Numbered from the stretch's first letter, positions 17,463 to 26,634 are shown. The stretch is 64,000 nt of DNA from Erythrobacteraceae bacterium Alg239-R51 (GCA_947331495.1 CAMZOI010000002.1:248001-312000); one strand, 5' to 3'. A program made the numbers and translations. The notes: generated by a model not told the origin, from the letters alone.

Positions 17463-18950
17463 ATGCGAACCCAAGGAGCTCGATCGAGCAGCCCTCGACG
17501 CGCAAGGCGAGCGATCGCGTTGCTATCCCTGACAGCACTTGCCGGATGTACAACTGTTCAATCGACACCGCAGGCGAACCTCCCGGAACTTCCCGCCGCA
17601 TTTATCGCGGCTGATAGTCTGCAAACAGAACCGGTCGACAGCGATTGGTGGACGCGGTTTGACGACCCGCAGCTTGCCGCCCTCGTCAACCGGGCCGTTT
17701 CAGACAACCCTTCCGTGGGCATGGCTCTGGCACGAGTAGCACAGGCACAGGCGCGCGCGCGGATCGCCGGTGCCGACCGCTATCCGCAACTCGACCTTGC
17801 CCTGTCGGCTTCGCGCCAGCAGCAATCTCTCGCCAGCCTAGGCATCGTGCTGCCCGGAACGGAAGACGAAACGGACGAAACTTTCACCTACGACACATTC
17901 CAGCTTTCCGCACAGGTGAGCTGGGAACTCGATCTGTGGGGCAGGCTTTCCTCGCAAACCGCGGCTGCGCGAGCCAATTTTCTTGCGAGCGAGGCCAATC
18001 TGCTCGCCGCGCGGCAATTGATCGCAGCGCAGACAGCGCGCACCTATTTCGAAACGATCGAGGCAGACCAGCAGATCGAACTGGCGCAACGCACCGTCGA
18101 TGCCTTTGCGGAATCGGCGCGTCAGGTCGCCAATCGCGTTCAGGTCGGCAGAGCCGCGCCGAACGAAAGCTATCTTGCCAATTCGAACCTCCAGTCCGCT
18201 CGCGCCGAACTCGAGCGCCGTAAACAGCAGCACGCTCGCGCGGTTCGGAAACTCGACGCGCTGGTCCGGGCCTATCCCGATGGCGAAGTCGCCCTAGCCG
18301 GGGCCCTGCCCGAGATGCCCCCTGCTCCTCCCGCGGGACTTCCTGCCAACCTCCTCGAGCGCAGGCCGGACATCCTGGCGGCACGCGCTCGGCTTACGGC
18401 GACAGGCTACAGACTGACAGCGGCGGAACGGTCTTTCCTGCCTCAGATCGCACTCACCGGATCGGCCGGAACCGCCAGCACCGACATTGCAAATATCTTC
18501 GATCCCGATTTCTTCATCTGGTCGGTCGCCGGACGCCTGTTGCAGCCCGTTTTCCAAGGTGGGCGCCTGCGCGCGCAAGTTGCGGTGCGCGAAGGCGAGC
18601 GCGACGAAGCGGTGGAGGCGTTCGCCGATGTGGTTCTGACCGCGCTTTCCGAAGTCGAGATCGCACTTGCGCTCGACGCCTACCTGGCGCGTCAGGAAGC
18701 GGCCCTGGCCGAGGCCGCGCGCGAAGCCGAGCGATCGGTCGAGGTGGCATTCAATCGCTATTACGTGGGAAGAGAACAGTTTCTGACCGTGGTCGAAGGG
18801 CAGCAACGCGCCTATGATGCGCGCAGCACTCTTCTGAGCGTGCGACGGGCGCGGCTGGATAACCGGGTGGCGCTCCATCTGGCCCTGGGGGGTGGCTTTG
18901 CAGACGAACCGGGCCAGAGCGCGAGCGGCAACAGTATTGGTAGTCGGTAG
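17463..18950 (+). CDS. efflux transporter outer-membrane factor, NodT/OprM-like lipoprotein
   Basis: A 495-residue TolC-type channel. The N-terminus is basic, then hydrophobic, ending LSLTALAGCTT, a lipobox with Cys near residue 28. Two homologous outer-membrane efflux repeats follow (around residues 70-265 and 290-480), with the PQLDLALSASRQ and LPQIALTGSAGT strands typical of NodT proteins and NLLERRPDILAARARL between them. The start ATG lies 2 bp after the adaptor stop, with GGGAGGTGGG upstream as a strong ribosome site. It completes an ABC-adaptor-channel efflux set; the cargo cannot be told from sequence. Confidence 0.92.
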   Translation: MRTQGARSSSPRRARRAIALLSLTALAGCTTVQSTPQANLPELPAAFIAADSLQTEPVDSDWWTRFDDPQLAALVNRAVSDNPSVGMALARVAQAQARARIAGADRYPQLDLALSASRQQQSLASLGIVLPGTEDETDETFTYDTFQLSAQVSWELDLWGRLSSQTAAARANFLASEANLLAARQLIAAQTARTYFETIEADQQIELAQRTVDAFAESARQVANRVQVGRAAPNESYLANSNLQSARAELERRKQQHARAVRKLDALVRAYPDGEVALAGALPEMPPAPPAGLPANLLERRPDILAARARLTATGYRLTAAERSFLPQIALTGSAGTASTDIANIFDPDFFIWSVAGRLLQPVFQGGRLRAQVAVREGERDEAVEAFADVVLTALSEVEIALALDAYLARQEAALAEAAREAERSVEVAFNRYYVGREQFLTVVEGQQRAYDARSTLLSVRRARLDNRVALHLALGGGFADEPGQSASGNSIGSR

Positions 18951-19033
18951 ATCACGGACCGCTAGAGCATCGGTCGGTGACTACGCTAAGCTACGTGCAC
19001 CGGAACTAGTCAGCTAATCGGCTTAGCGACCAA

Positions 19034-20059
19034 TCAAAGTTCGATAACGATGCGGCCCTCGACCTTGCCGGCTTCAAGATTCGCGAAAACATCGTTGATG
19101 TCCTCCAACCGGGCCTTGCTGATGCGCGTCTTGACCTTGCCTTCATTCGCAAACTGCACGGCTTCTGCCAGATCTCTGCGATTGCCTACGATTGATCCGC
19201 GCATGGTAATCCGCTTCAGCACGACATCGAAGATCGGCGTGGGGAATTCACCAGGAGGCAGTCCGGTCAAGGCGATGGTTCCTTTTCTGCGAACCATTTT
19301 CAGGGCCTGCGCAAACGCGGGGACTGAAACAGCCGTGACCAGCACGCCCTGGGCCCCTCCCTCCGTTGCAGTATTCACCTGCTCGGCCGCGTCGTCGTCC
19401 AGCGCGTTGATCGCAACGTCCGCGCCCAGTTCCTTGGCGAGCGCGAGCTTTTCTTCGGCAACATCGAGCGCAACCACGTGCAAACCCATTGCTTTGGCAT
19501 ATTGAACCGCGACATGACCCAGACCGCCGATGCCGGAAATTGCCAGCCATTCGCCGGGCCTGGCCTCGGTTTCCTTGATGCCCTTGTAGGTAGTGACGCC
19601 CGCACAAAGTATCGGCGCCATAGCGGCGAAATCGACATCGTCCAGAAGCCGCGCCACGAAAGGAGCGGCACCGATCGCATATTCTGCGAATGTGCCGTTG
19701 ACCGTGTATCCGCTCATATGCTGGGCTTCACAGAGCGTTTCCCAGCCGGTTTCGCAATATTCGCAGTTGCGGCAAGCATCGTGCAGCCACGCGATTCCGA
19801 CCTTGTCGCCTTCCTTCAGATCGGTGACGCCTTCTCCAAGTGCGCTGACAATGCCCACCCCCTCGTGACCAGGGATGAATGGCAGGTTTGGTTTGACCGG
19901 CCAGTCCCCGGCGGCGGCGTGGAGATCGGTATGACAAACACCCGACGCCACGATTTTCACCAGCACTTCGCCGGGGCCGGGCTCCGGAACAGGAACCTGC
20001 TCGATGACCAGCGGTTTGCCAAACTCGTGTACAACCGCAGCTTTCATTGTCTTGGTCAT
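19034..20059 (-). CDS. adhP: zinc-dependent alcohol dehydrogenase, AdhP type
   Basis: NAD(P)-dependent interconversion of primary alcohols (ethanol in well-studied AdhP enzymes) and aldehydes. Catalytic zinc ligands lie in [13 protein letters not shown] and [10 protein letters not shown]. The structural zinc site has all four cysteines ([15 protein letters not shown]). The Rossmann fingerprint is [18 protein letters not shown]. The protein is 341 residues from ATG 20059, chosen because AGGAG lies 8 bases upstream; a GTG at 20068 overlaps that site. An FNR-type box lies about 64 bp upstream, suggesting induction at low oxygen. It fits a fermentation role alongside acetate kinase in the same block. 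Confidence 0.93.
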   Translation of the reverse strand: MTKTMKAAVVHEFGKPLVIEQVPVPEPGPGEVLVKIVASGVCHTDLHAAAGDWPVKPNLPFIPGHEGVGIVSALGEGVTDLKEGDKVGIAWLHDACRNCEYCETGWETLCEAQHMSGYTVNGTFAEYAIGAAPFVARLLDDVDFAAMAPILCAGVTTYKGIKETEARPGEWLAISGIGGLGHVAVQYAKAMGLHVVALDVAEEKLALAKELGADVAINALDDDAAEQVNTATEGGAQGVLVTAVSVPAFAQALKMVRRKGTIALTGLPPGEFPTPIFDVVLKRITMRGSIVGNRRDLAEAVQFANEGKVKTRISKARLEDINDVFANLEAGKVEGRIVIEL

Positions 20060-20122
20060 CGTCGTCACTCCTCTTCACACACTTTCGCCAGTCAGCCATA
20101 AGACGCGCGACAGAAGCGCGCG

Positions 20123-20136
20123 TTGATAAAGGTCAA
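20123..20136. promoter_or_regulatory. FNR-type box upstream of adhP
   Basis: TTGATAAAGGTCAA matches the FNR/FixK consensus TTGAT-N4-ATCAA with one substitution (G for A). It lies 64 bp before the adhP ATG, a distance that suits activation from about -41 of a short-leader promoter. A cognate FnrL-like regulator is encoded at 22221-22994. Confidence 0.65.
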
Positions 20137-20245
20137 TCTTCCTGATTGGTGATCGATATTGCGAACAATCGCGCCTTCGACCTGAGCACAGGACGCTGTG
20201 GCGCAGCGCAGAATGCTGCGCCGCGCCACAATGCTACGTCTAAGT

Positions 20246-20998
20246 TCAGGCTTCTTTGGCCCAGTCCCAAGCAGCGTCTTCGTCTTCTGTGGCGAAAGGC
20301 CGCATTTCAATCGGGATCAGTGCCGAGACATTCGAGACCACACCATTCATCCACGAGGGGGCTCCGACAATAGCGTAGCGTTCGACATGACCGATGGCGC
20401 TGGCTTTCATCCCGAGAAAGGATCCATCCCGCAACAGGCCCAGATCGAAGCCGCCGTAGTTCTTGAAGCGGGCAAGCAGATTGATTTTCTTATCGCTTTC
20501 GAGAACCGGCTTCAAAGGCTTCATGACTTTCTCGATGCCATCTTGCGTGATCATTCCGTCGATTTCAAACGCGATCAGGCCTTCCGAGCCATCGGCAAGC
20601 AACGTCAATCCGGAACCAGCTTGCCGTTCAGACAAGTCGGATGCGAACGCTTCTGCAGCCGAAACATCGGACGATGAAAAACTCTTCATGTCGATCATCG
20701 GCAGAATGGGATCGATCCATTTCATAAGCGCCGAAAGAGCCTGCAGGTCGGTAACGACGGCCATTTTAGCGATTTTCGACCACTGGGTGAGCATGCCGAA
20801 TTCGTATTTCATATCCTCGGCGATGGCGTCCGCCGTGAAATCCTGCAAATTCTCAGCCCTGACAACCAGACCGAGCGGCCCTTCTCCCTTCAACGCGGGA
20901 GTAAGGTCGCGCTCCATCGTCTCGATGTCGGATTTCTCAATAACGCCTTCCAATGTCAGTTCGAAGACGTTCGACTTGATTTCTTTGACATTCAACAT
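20246..20998 (-). CDS. tandem SpoIIAA-like (STAS-related) domain protein
   Basis: A soluble protein of about 250 residues with two copies of a SpoIIAA-like fold. The first (about 1-120) contains NVFELTLEGVIEKSDIETM and the mixed segment MLTQWSKIAKMAVVTDLQ; the second (about 135-250) contains LIAFEIDGMITQDGIEKVM and ASAIGHVERYAIVGAPSWM. Each resembles the single-domain SpoIIAA-like (DUF3478) family with its Trp-rich C-terminal part (DAAWDWAKEA). The chosen start MLNVKEIKSN has GGAATT upstream; a frame 22 codons longer exists. Function is not known. It lies between adhP and the outer-membrane barrel gene in the oxygen-response block, but no complete FNR box was found directly upstream. Confidence 0.75.
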   Translation of the reverse strand: MLNVKEIKSNVFELTLEGVIEKSDIETMERDLTPALKGEGPLGLVVRAENLQDFTADAIAEDMKYEFGMLTQWSKIAKMAVVTDLQALSALMKWIDPILPMIDMKSFSSSDVSAAEAFASDLSERQAGSGLTLLADGSEGLIAFEIDGMITQDGIEKVMKPLKPVLESDKKINLLARFKNYGGFDLGLLRDGSFLGMKASAIGHVERYAIVGAPSWMNGVVSNVSALIPIEMRPFATEDEDAAWDWAKEA

Positions 20999-21157
20999 GT
21001 GAATTCCATTAATGTTCTCGTGGGGGTTGGGAATCAAAGCCCGGGATACGGTCCTGCCGATCAATGTTCAGTGCGCTTCGATTCGATTTCCGGTTATCAC
21101 GATTGATTTTGTGGAATGTCCGCACGTGACCTTTGGCCCCGTGCGGCATCCAGCCAT

Positions 21158-21859
21158 TCAAAACCGTATACCGAAACCGGTCATGATCTGATGACGATCA
21201 AGATCGATGTCGATCGTGTTGTCGGCGAAAATCTCATCGTCGAATGAAAGATCGTCATATTTCGAGAAGCGATATTCCAGCTTGATATAGCTATTTGCGC
21301 CAAGCCCAAGATTTCCGAGCAGATGTTCGACGCCCGCACCAACGCGGAACCCATCGATGCTTTCATCGGTGTCGAGGTCGAAATCGAACCCATCGTCGGC
21401 GAGCTGGTCGTCGAATGCGGCTTCTACACGAGTGCTCGTGTAGCCGCCTTTGGCGTAAACCAGTGTTCTTGGACTTGCCTTGAGACCCAATCGCGCACCG
21501 AGGTAGATGTCCCGGCTTACATCGATGCGGTAGCCGAACGGTGCGCTGATGATTTCATCGCTATCCTGTTCGCCTGTGGACTCGGTGAACTCGCCTTCGA
21601 GTCCGATTACGGCGTTCCCGAAGTCATAGTCATAGCCAAGCGCAAAACCGTAACCGATACCGTCTATAGACTCGTCGGGACCGTCGGTGTCGAACAAATC
21701 TCCGTCGGCTACGTCCAAGTCCGTGCTGCTACCTGAACGCAGGGTATCATAGCCGACGAGAACTTCCCCTTTGGCTCCGGTGAACGATCCATCGTCCTGA
21801 GCATACGCCGGCGCTGCTAGGCATATGGTGGCAATTGCTGGGACAAAATATTTTATCAT
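21158..21859 (-). CDS. outer-membrane beta-barrel protein
   Basis: A 233-residue exported protein. The signal peptide MIKYFVPAIATICLAAPAYA ends in a clean AxA cleavage site. The mature part has alternating amphipathic strands with acidic loops (a DGDLFDTDGPDESIDG stretch) and ends GFGIRF, the C-terminal Phe that barrel proteins use for Bam recognition. It resembles the OmpA-like barrel/porin-opacity group common in sphingomonads. The start at 21859 follows GAGGAAATT, a good ribosome site; the frame is open upstream. A perfect FNR box lies 134 bp upstream. Confidence 0.85.
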   Translation of the reverse strand: MIKYFVPAIATICLAAPAYAQDDGSFTGAKGEVLVGYDTLRSGSSTDLDVADGDLFDTDGPDESIDGIGYGFALGYDYDFGNAVIGLEGEFTESTGEQDSDEIISAPFGYRIDVSRDIYLGARLGLKASPRTLVYAKGGYTSTRVEAAFDDQLADDGFDFDLDTDESIDGFRVGAGVEHLLGNLGLGANSYIKLEYRFSKYDDLSFDDEIFADNTIDIDLDRHQIMTGFGIRF

Positions 21860-21992
21860 AATTTCCTCGATATAGTTCAATGAGACTTCACCCCGGAAAG
21901 GGGTCGTTCGCCTCTCCTGCGGCCGCAATATTTTCAGGAAAATCCTGCTGCGTTGTGCCGGACCGGAAATAGCCCTTCCTCCGTCGCTGGCG

Positions 21993-22006
21993 TTGATTTT
22001 TATCAA
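21993..22006. promoter_or_regulatory. perfect FNR-type box
   Basis: TTGATTTTTATCAA is an exact match to TTGAT-N4-ATCAA. It lies in the divergent region between the outer-membrane barrel gene (134 bp from its ATG) and the FnrL-type gene (215 bp from its start), so it could serve either or both, including autoregulation of the regulator. Confidence 0.7.
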
Positions 22007-22163
22007 CCGGAGCAGGGTGGCCGTCGCTGCACCTGAGCGAGCCTTCCCCTTGGGAAGCCTCAGAAAAACGTATGTTTGCCCTGTCCCGGCAGCTCCGTTT
22101 TTCTAGGCCATGCTTGCGACGAGACGTTTCGTGCGCCCGGTATTTTTCAATAAGACTAATTCA

Positions 22164-22179
22164 TTCAGTGTTGACTGAA
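22164..22179. promoter_or_regulatory. inverted repeat upstream of the FnrL-type gene
   Basis: TTCAGTGTTGACTGAA has the same perfect six-base arms as the palindrome at 12553-12568 and differs only in the four-base centre. It lies 42 bp before the TTG start of the regulator gene, the same distance as the other copy from its gene. A shared binding protein, perhaps the GbsR-type regulator, is inferred. Confidence 0.45.
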
Positions 22180-22220
22180 CGGTCTATCGTCCTCATTGGC
22201 TGTTCAGATTTCGAAACCGC

Positions 22221-22994
22221 TTGCTACCCGATCGGATTTTTAAACTGTCCAACGTCACGAACATCCAGTCGCTATTTGGCCGGACAGCGCTGCCGGAGCG
22301 ATGTGCTCGTTGCGAAGCGAGGCAAATTTCGCTTTGTTGTAGTCTGCGGGCCGATCAGCTCCATCACCTCGCCAGGATCGGAAAACAAAAAAGCTTTTCT
22401 GCGGGCGATCCGGTCATCTGGGCGGGAGAGGACAACTTGCTGTGCGCACATATCCAGTCCGGCATGGCCAAAGTGATTGCGGCAACTTCCGAGGGCGACG
22501 AACAAATCGTTGATATCCTTATGCCGGGTCAGATGATTTCCGATCCGTATTCGACGAGCAACAGACATTCGGTTGTCGCTCTAACCGATCTCGAACTGTG
22601 TCAGTTCCGGACAAGTGAATATCAAGCTGAAATTGACAGCCAGCCCGACATGAAGTCAATGCTGCTCCATCGGTCGCTCGAACTGGTTTCGGATTGCCGC
22701 GACTGGATGCTGGTGCTCGGCCGGACCGTGGCGCGAGATCGGGTTGCGGCATTTCTGTGTGTTCTGGCCGAGCGAATGACGGCGGCGAACCAGGCCACCC
22801 GGACCGAAGCCGGCATAGAGATCGATCTTCCGCTGACCCGCGCCGAAATAGCCGACATTCTTGGCCTCACGATTGAAACGGTCAGCAGGCAGATTACCAA
22901 GCTGAGGAATGACGGGCTGATTGCCATGGGACCTAGCCGATCGATTGTCATACCGGATGCCGAGGCATTGATGCCCGAGGCACTGGTCGCCTAG
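22221..22994 (+). CDS. Crp/Fnr family regulator, FnrL-like with iron-sulfur cysteines
   Basis: A 257-residue oxygen-sensing activator of the FNR class. N-terminal cysteines are spaced C28-x2-C31-x7-C39 (within ERCARCEARQISLCC), with a further Cys at 127, matching the four ligands of an oxygen-labile 4Fe-4S cluster in FnrL proteins. A cyclic-nucleotide-binding-like barrel spans about 45-145, followed by the dimer helix and a C-terminal HTH (LTRAEIADILGLTIETVSR). The E-x2-SR recognition residues are those that read TTGAT half-sites. The only suitable start is TTG at 22221, since an in-frame stop lies just upstream. Four matching boxes surround the gene. Confidence 0.88.
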   Translation: MLPDRIFKLSNVTNIQSLFGRTALPERCARCEARQISLCCSLRADQLHHLARIGKQKSFSAGDPVIWAGEDNLLCAHIQSGMAKVIAATSEGDEQIVDILMPGQMISDPYSTSNRHSVVALTDLELCQFRTSEYQAEIDSQPDMKSMLLHRSLELVSDCRDWMLVLGRTVARDRVAAFLCVLAERMTAANQATRTEAGIEIDLPLTRAEIADILGLTIETVSRQITKLRNDGLIAMGPSRSIVIPDAEALMPEALVA

Positions 22995-23172
22995 CACCCG
23001 ATCTTGGATGGCGTCCCGGCGCGGTCCTCATCTCGTGAATAAGCGTTCGGCGATAACCGTCGAAAAAGTAGCGGAGCATACAATCCGTCGCTTCCAAACC
23101 AGCGCTCCTCCGATCTTCGGGCCGTTCGAGCGCATCCTGGATTTCCTTGGCAAATCGTCGGCCTCAACCACC

Positions 23173-23186
23173 TTGACAAAGATCAA
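23173..23186. promoter_or_regulatory. FNR-type box before the PHA synthase remnant
   Basis: TTGACAAAGATCAA fits TTGAY-N4-ATCAA. It stands about 80 bp before the first recognisable part of the decayed PHA synthase gene and 650 bp before the MaoC-Pta gene. It may be the old promoter site of a phaC-pta-ackA operon and may still drive the two intact genes. Confidence 0.6.
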
Positions 23187-23250
23187 GGTTTTAGACCGCT
23201 CGTAGCCTTACTCGCTGGCCAACTTCCTCAAGTTCGGGGCTGCAGACGGA

Positions 23251-23833
23251 ATGACGAACAGCAAGATCAAAGCCAGGTCCAATGCTCTAGAGGGATTGGC
23301 TGGCCACCTGGACCAAACTGAGCTGGCGGCGGGCGCAAGGTGCTGCAGCTCGCCGATTTCGTCGCTGGGTAAGCGGTACGCGACAACGACCTGGGTGCGA
23401 TCAAGCCGCAGCCTCAGGCTCGCAGGTTCGACGACCCCCTGTGGGGCAACCTTGCGTTTAACGTGATTTCCGAGCTTTCCTTCTCAATCAGCAATGGTGG
23501 GACGCCGCGACAAGTGGAATTTCCGGCGTCGGACGCCATCATCAGGACATCGTTCGCTTTATGGCGCGGCAGATGCTCGACATGACGTCTCCGACCAACT
23601 TCGTGGCAACCAATCCGGTCTTGGAGAAACGCATTTCCGACACCGGCGGGCAGTGCCTGGTGGATGGACTTCGTCACCTAATGCATCTGGCAAAGCAGCA
23701 TGGAGGCAGTTGGTGGCTGGCGTGGAAGGACTGGCTCGACGAAAATTCGGGTACGCCGGTTGCGCCTCCTGGACCCAGCGCCGCCTTTCCGCCAATTGCT
23801 GCGGCCCCCGGGCGCGACGTGATGGAACATTAG
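23251..23833 (+). pseudogene. decayed poly-beta-hydroxyalkanoate synthase (phaC-like), internally deleted
   Basis: Pieces of a PHA synthase are readable in different frames. ARRFDDPLWGNLAFNVISEL is in one frame. LNQQWWDAATSGISGVGRHH, then QMLDMTSPTNFVATNPVLEK, is in the next. The N-terminal synthase region then jumps within a few residues to a sequence like the synthase C-terminus (GGSWWLAWKDWLDENSGTPV). The central alpha/beta hydrolase core with the catalytic Cys is therefore missing. At least one frameshift and an in-frame TAA are present. The gene sits directly upstream of MaoC-Pta and ackA, an arrangement known for PHA and acetyl-phosphate genes in alphaproteobacteria. It cannot make a functional enzyme. 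Confidence 0.75.
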
Positions 23834-23836
23834 AAT

Positions 23837-25261
23837 ATGGCCGAGCGAACCTATATCGAGAACCGGACCTTCGACGAGATCGAGATGGGAGACGAAGCCA
23901 GTCTCCAGCGCAGGTTGGACGAATCAGACATTCAACTGTTCGCGCTGGTTTCGGGTGATGTGAACCCTGCCCACGTCGATTCCGAGTTTGCCGCGCAAGA
24001 CGGTTTTCACGAAGTGATTGCGCATGGCATGTGGGGCGGCGGGCTGATTTCTGCCGTTCTTGGCACGGAACTTCCGGGTCCGGGCGCGATCTACCTCAGT
24101 CAGTCGTTGCGCTTTATCCGGCCGGTCCGGCTGGGAGATTCGATCACCGCCTCCGTCAAAGTCATCCGTAAGGAGGAAAGTGGCCATCGGCTGACCTTCG
24201 ACTGCCGATGCAGCAACCAGAATGGCGAAGACGTCATCCTGGGTGAGGCGGTGGTAAAAGCCTCTAACGAGAAAGTGCGACGTCGGCGCATGGCGCTGCC
24301 CGATGTTCGGATTGCCGATCATGATCGTTACCGCCAACTGATCGAATGGGCAGCAGAGCAACCTCCTGTTCCTACCGCTGTGGTACACCCATGCAGCGTC
24401 GCGGCACTGACAGCGGCGATCGAGGCTGCAGCAGAAGGATTGATCGCGCCGATCCTAGTGGGACCGCGCGCACGCATTGAAAAGCTTGCCGACGAGTTGG
24501 GCATCGATCTTACAGACATTTCCATCGTCGATGCTCTGCACAGTCACGCCGCTGCCGAAACCGCAGTCAGGATGGTCGCCAGCGGCGACGCGCAGCTGCT
24601 GATGAAGGGCTCGTTGCACACGGACGAACTGATGGCGGCAGTTCTCGCGCAGACAAGCGGGCTCAGAACAGAAAGACGTATCAGCCATGCCTATATCATG
24701 GACGTACCCGGCCACGACGCACCGCTGATAATTACAGATGGGGCGATCAACATCCAACCATCGCTTACGGAGAAAGCGGATATCATTCGTAACGCCATCG
24801 ATCTGGCGCATGTCATCGGGATCGAGCAGCCACGGGTAGCGCTTCTTTCTGCGGTCGAAACCGTCAATCCTGCGATCCCCGCTACCATGGACGCCGCCGC
24901 ACTGTGCAAGATGGCCGAACGCGGGCAGATAGCCGGCGGTCTGGTCGACGGTCCCCTTGCCTTCGATAATGCAATCGATCCGGAGGCGGCGCGCGAGAAG
25001 GGCATTCAGTCGCCCGTTGCTGGCCGTGCGGACATTCTGGTCGCGCCCAATCTCGATGCCGGCAACATTCTGGCTAAACAGCTGACTTTCCTGGGTGGTG
25101 CCGACGCCGCCGGAATCGTGCTGGGCGCGCGCGTGCCGATCATCCTGACGAGCCGCGCCGATACCGTGCGCACCCGCCTTGCCTCCTGCGCAGTCGCGGT
25201 GCTCCTGGCCGGTGCGGCAACGAAAGCGGCCCCGGGCCTCGCCGGCGATGGCCGACAATGA
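23837..25261 (+). CDS. bifunctional enoyl-CoA hydratase (MaoC) / phosphate acetyltransferase
   Basis: A 474-residue fusion. Residues 10-135 form a MaoC-like hotdog domain with the hydratase-2 motif (SGDVNPAHVDSEFAAQDGF, then IAHGM). Residues about 160-470 form a phosphate acetyl/butyryltransferase domain (LLMKGSLHTDELMAAVL, GRADILVAPNLDAGNILAKQ). The second domain converts acetyl-CoA or a short acyl-CoA plus phosphate to acyl-phosphate; the first hydrates enoyl-CoA. Coupling to ackA by a 4-bp overlap gives a Pta-AckA route to ATP and acetate. Whether acetyl or butyryl substrates are preferred cannot be read from sequence. Confidence 0.9.
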   Translation: MAERTYIENRTFDEIEMGDEASLQRRLDESDIQLFALVSGDVNPAHVDSEFAAQDGFHEVIAHGMWGGGLISAVLGTELPGPGAIYLSQSLRFIRPVRLGDSITASVKVIRKEESGHRLTFDCRCSNQNGEDVILGEAVVKASNEKVRRRRMALPDVRIADHDRYRQLIEWAAEQPPVPTAVVHPCSVAALTAAIEAAAEGLIAPILVGPRARIEKLADELGIDLTDISIVDALHSHAAAETAVRMVASGDAQLLMKGSLHTDELMAAVLAQTSGLRTERRISHAYIMDVPGHDAPLIITDGAINIQPSLTEKADIIRNAIDLAHVIGIEQPRVALLSAVETVNPAIPATMDAAALCKMAERGQIAGGLVDGPLAFDNAIDPEAAREKGIQSPVAGRADILVAPNLDAGNILAKQLTFLGGADAAGIVLGARVPIILTSRADTVRTRLASCAVAVLLAGAATKAAPGLAGDGRQ

Positions 25262-26448
25262 ACGGACAGATACTCTGCCTTAATGCCGGCTCATCGAGCA
25301 TCAAGTTCGCGCTGTTCGAAGCTGGTGCCGCTACAAAGCTCGTCCGCCGCCATTTCGGCAAGGTCGAGGAGATCGGCAGCGATCCGCGCCTGACCGTCAA
25401 GGATGCCAGTGGAAAGACGGTTATCGAGCGGCGGTGGCCGGAAGGGGTTTCTTCGCATGAATCCGTGCTCGAGGATCTGCTCACTGTCGTCCGCCATGAA
25501 CTGCCCGGCACCGATCTGATCGCCGCGGGTCACCGTGTGGTCCATGGCGGGACCCGGTTTGCCGAGCCATGTCTGATCGAAGATGACAATCTGCGCGATC
25601 TCGACACCCTTTGTGCGCTCGCGCCGCTGCACCAGCCGCACAATCTGGCCGCGATCAGGGCCGTGGCAGCGCTGCTGCCCGATCTGCCGCAGGTGGCGTG
25701 TTTCGATACCGCGTTTCATCGCGGGAATCCTGACCTCAATCAGCGTTTTGCCCTACCGCGCTCGCTGCATGACCAGGGTATTCGCCGCTATGGGTTTCAT
25801 GGACTTTCCTACGAATTCATCGCGGACGAACTGCACCGCATCGATCCTGGGCTGGCGAAAAAGCGGGTCATCGTCGCCCATCTCGGCAACGGCGCCAGCC
25901 TGTGCGCGATGCATGACGGGCGCAGCATCGATACGACCATGGGCTTCACGGCGCTTGACGGGCTGATGATGGGGACACGCTGCGGTTCGCTGGATCCCGG
26001 CGTGGTGCTACATCTCATCCGGCAGGCGGACATGTCCGTGCAAGAGGTCGAGCGAATGCTATACCGGCAATCCGGGCTGCTGGGCGTGTCTGGCCTGTCG
26101 AGCGATGTGCGAACCTTGCTTGAAAGCGATGATCCGCGCGCGCAGGAGGCTCTAGACCTGTTTTGCATGCTCGCAGCGAAGGAGATTTCTGCGCTCGCTA
26201 CCGTCTTGGGCGGACTTGACGCAGTGGTTTTTACCGCTGGTATTGGCGAGAACCAGCCCCGTATTCGACAAGCGATCTGCAATCGCCTGGAATGGCTCGG
26301 TATGGTTCTGGATCAAACCGCCAACACTACGAATCAAACCTCAATCAGCGCAGTTGACGGCAATATTGCGGCGATGGTTATTCCGACAGACGAAGAGCGC
26401 ATGATTGCCAATCATACCTGCAGATTGCTTTGGAACCCGAGCCCCTGA
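25258..26448 (+). CDS. ackA: acetate kinase
   Basis: A 396-residue ASKHA-fold kinase that converts acetyl-phosphate and ADP to acetate and ATP. It opens with the family signature ILCLNAGSSSIKFALFE and contains YGFHGLSYEFI, the second signature, and AHLGNGASLCAMHDGRSIDT, the phosphate-binding loop. GLMMGTRCGSLDPGV and VFTAGIGENQPRIRQ complete the conserved set. The start overlaps the MaoC-Pta stop (ATGA). With adhP and the FNR-type sites it forms a small overflow and fermentation module. Confidence 0.95.
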   Translation: MNGQILCLNAGSSSIKFALFEAGAATKLVRRHFGKVEEIGSDPRLTVKDASGKTVIERRWPEGVSSHESVLEDLLTVVRHELPGTDLIAAGHRVVHGGTRFAEPCLIEDDNLRDLDTLCALAPLHQPHNLAAIRAVAALLPDLPQVACFDTAFHRGNPDLNQRFALPRSLHDQGIRRYGFHGLSYEFIADELHRIDPGLAKKRVIVAHLGNGASLCAMHDGRSIDTTMGFTALDGLMMGTRCGSLDPGVVLHLIRQADMSVQEVERMLYRQSGLLGVSGLSSDVRTLLESDDPRAQEALDLFCMLAAKEISALATVLGGLDAVVFTAGIGENQPRIRQAICNRLEWLGMVLDQTANTTNQTSISAVDGNIAAMVIPTDEERMIANHTCRLLWNPSP

Positions 26449-26634
26449 AAGTTCCGGCGGCAGTCGAAACATGGTTCAGTCAGCCACCTTCGAACTACCC
26501 TTCCGTTTTGCCTTGTCCGTCGTCAGAACGCACGACTTGAACGAACGAAGTGCAGGTCTTTTTGAACCCGCACCGCACGCAACCAGAACCGGCTTGCCGA
26601 TCGCCCCAGGGCCTATTTCTTCGCCCGGATCCGA

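Noticed and set aside
21110-21123. TTGATTTTGTGGAA upstream of the SpoIIAA-like gene as an FNR box
   Set aside because: Only the left half-site is good; the right half (TGGAA) does not match.
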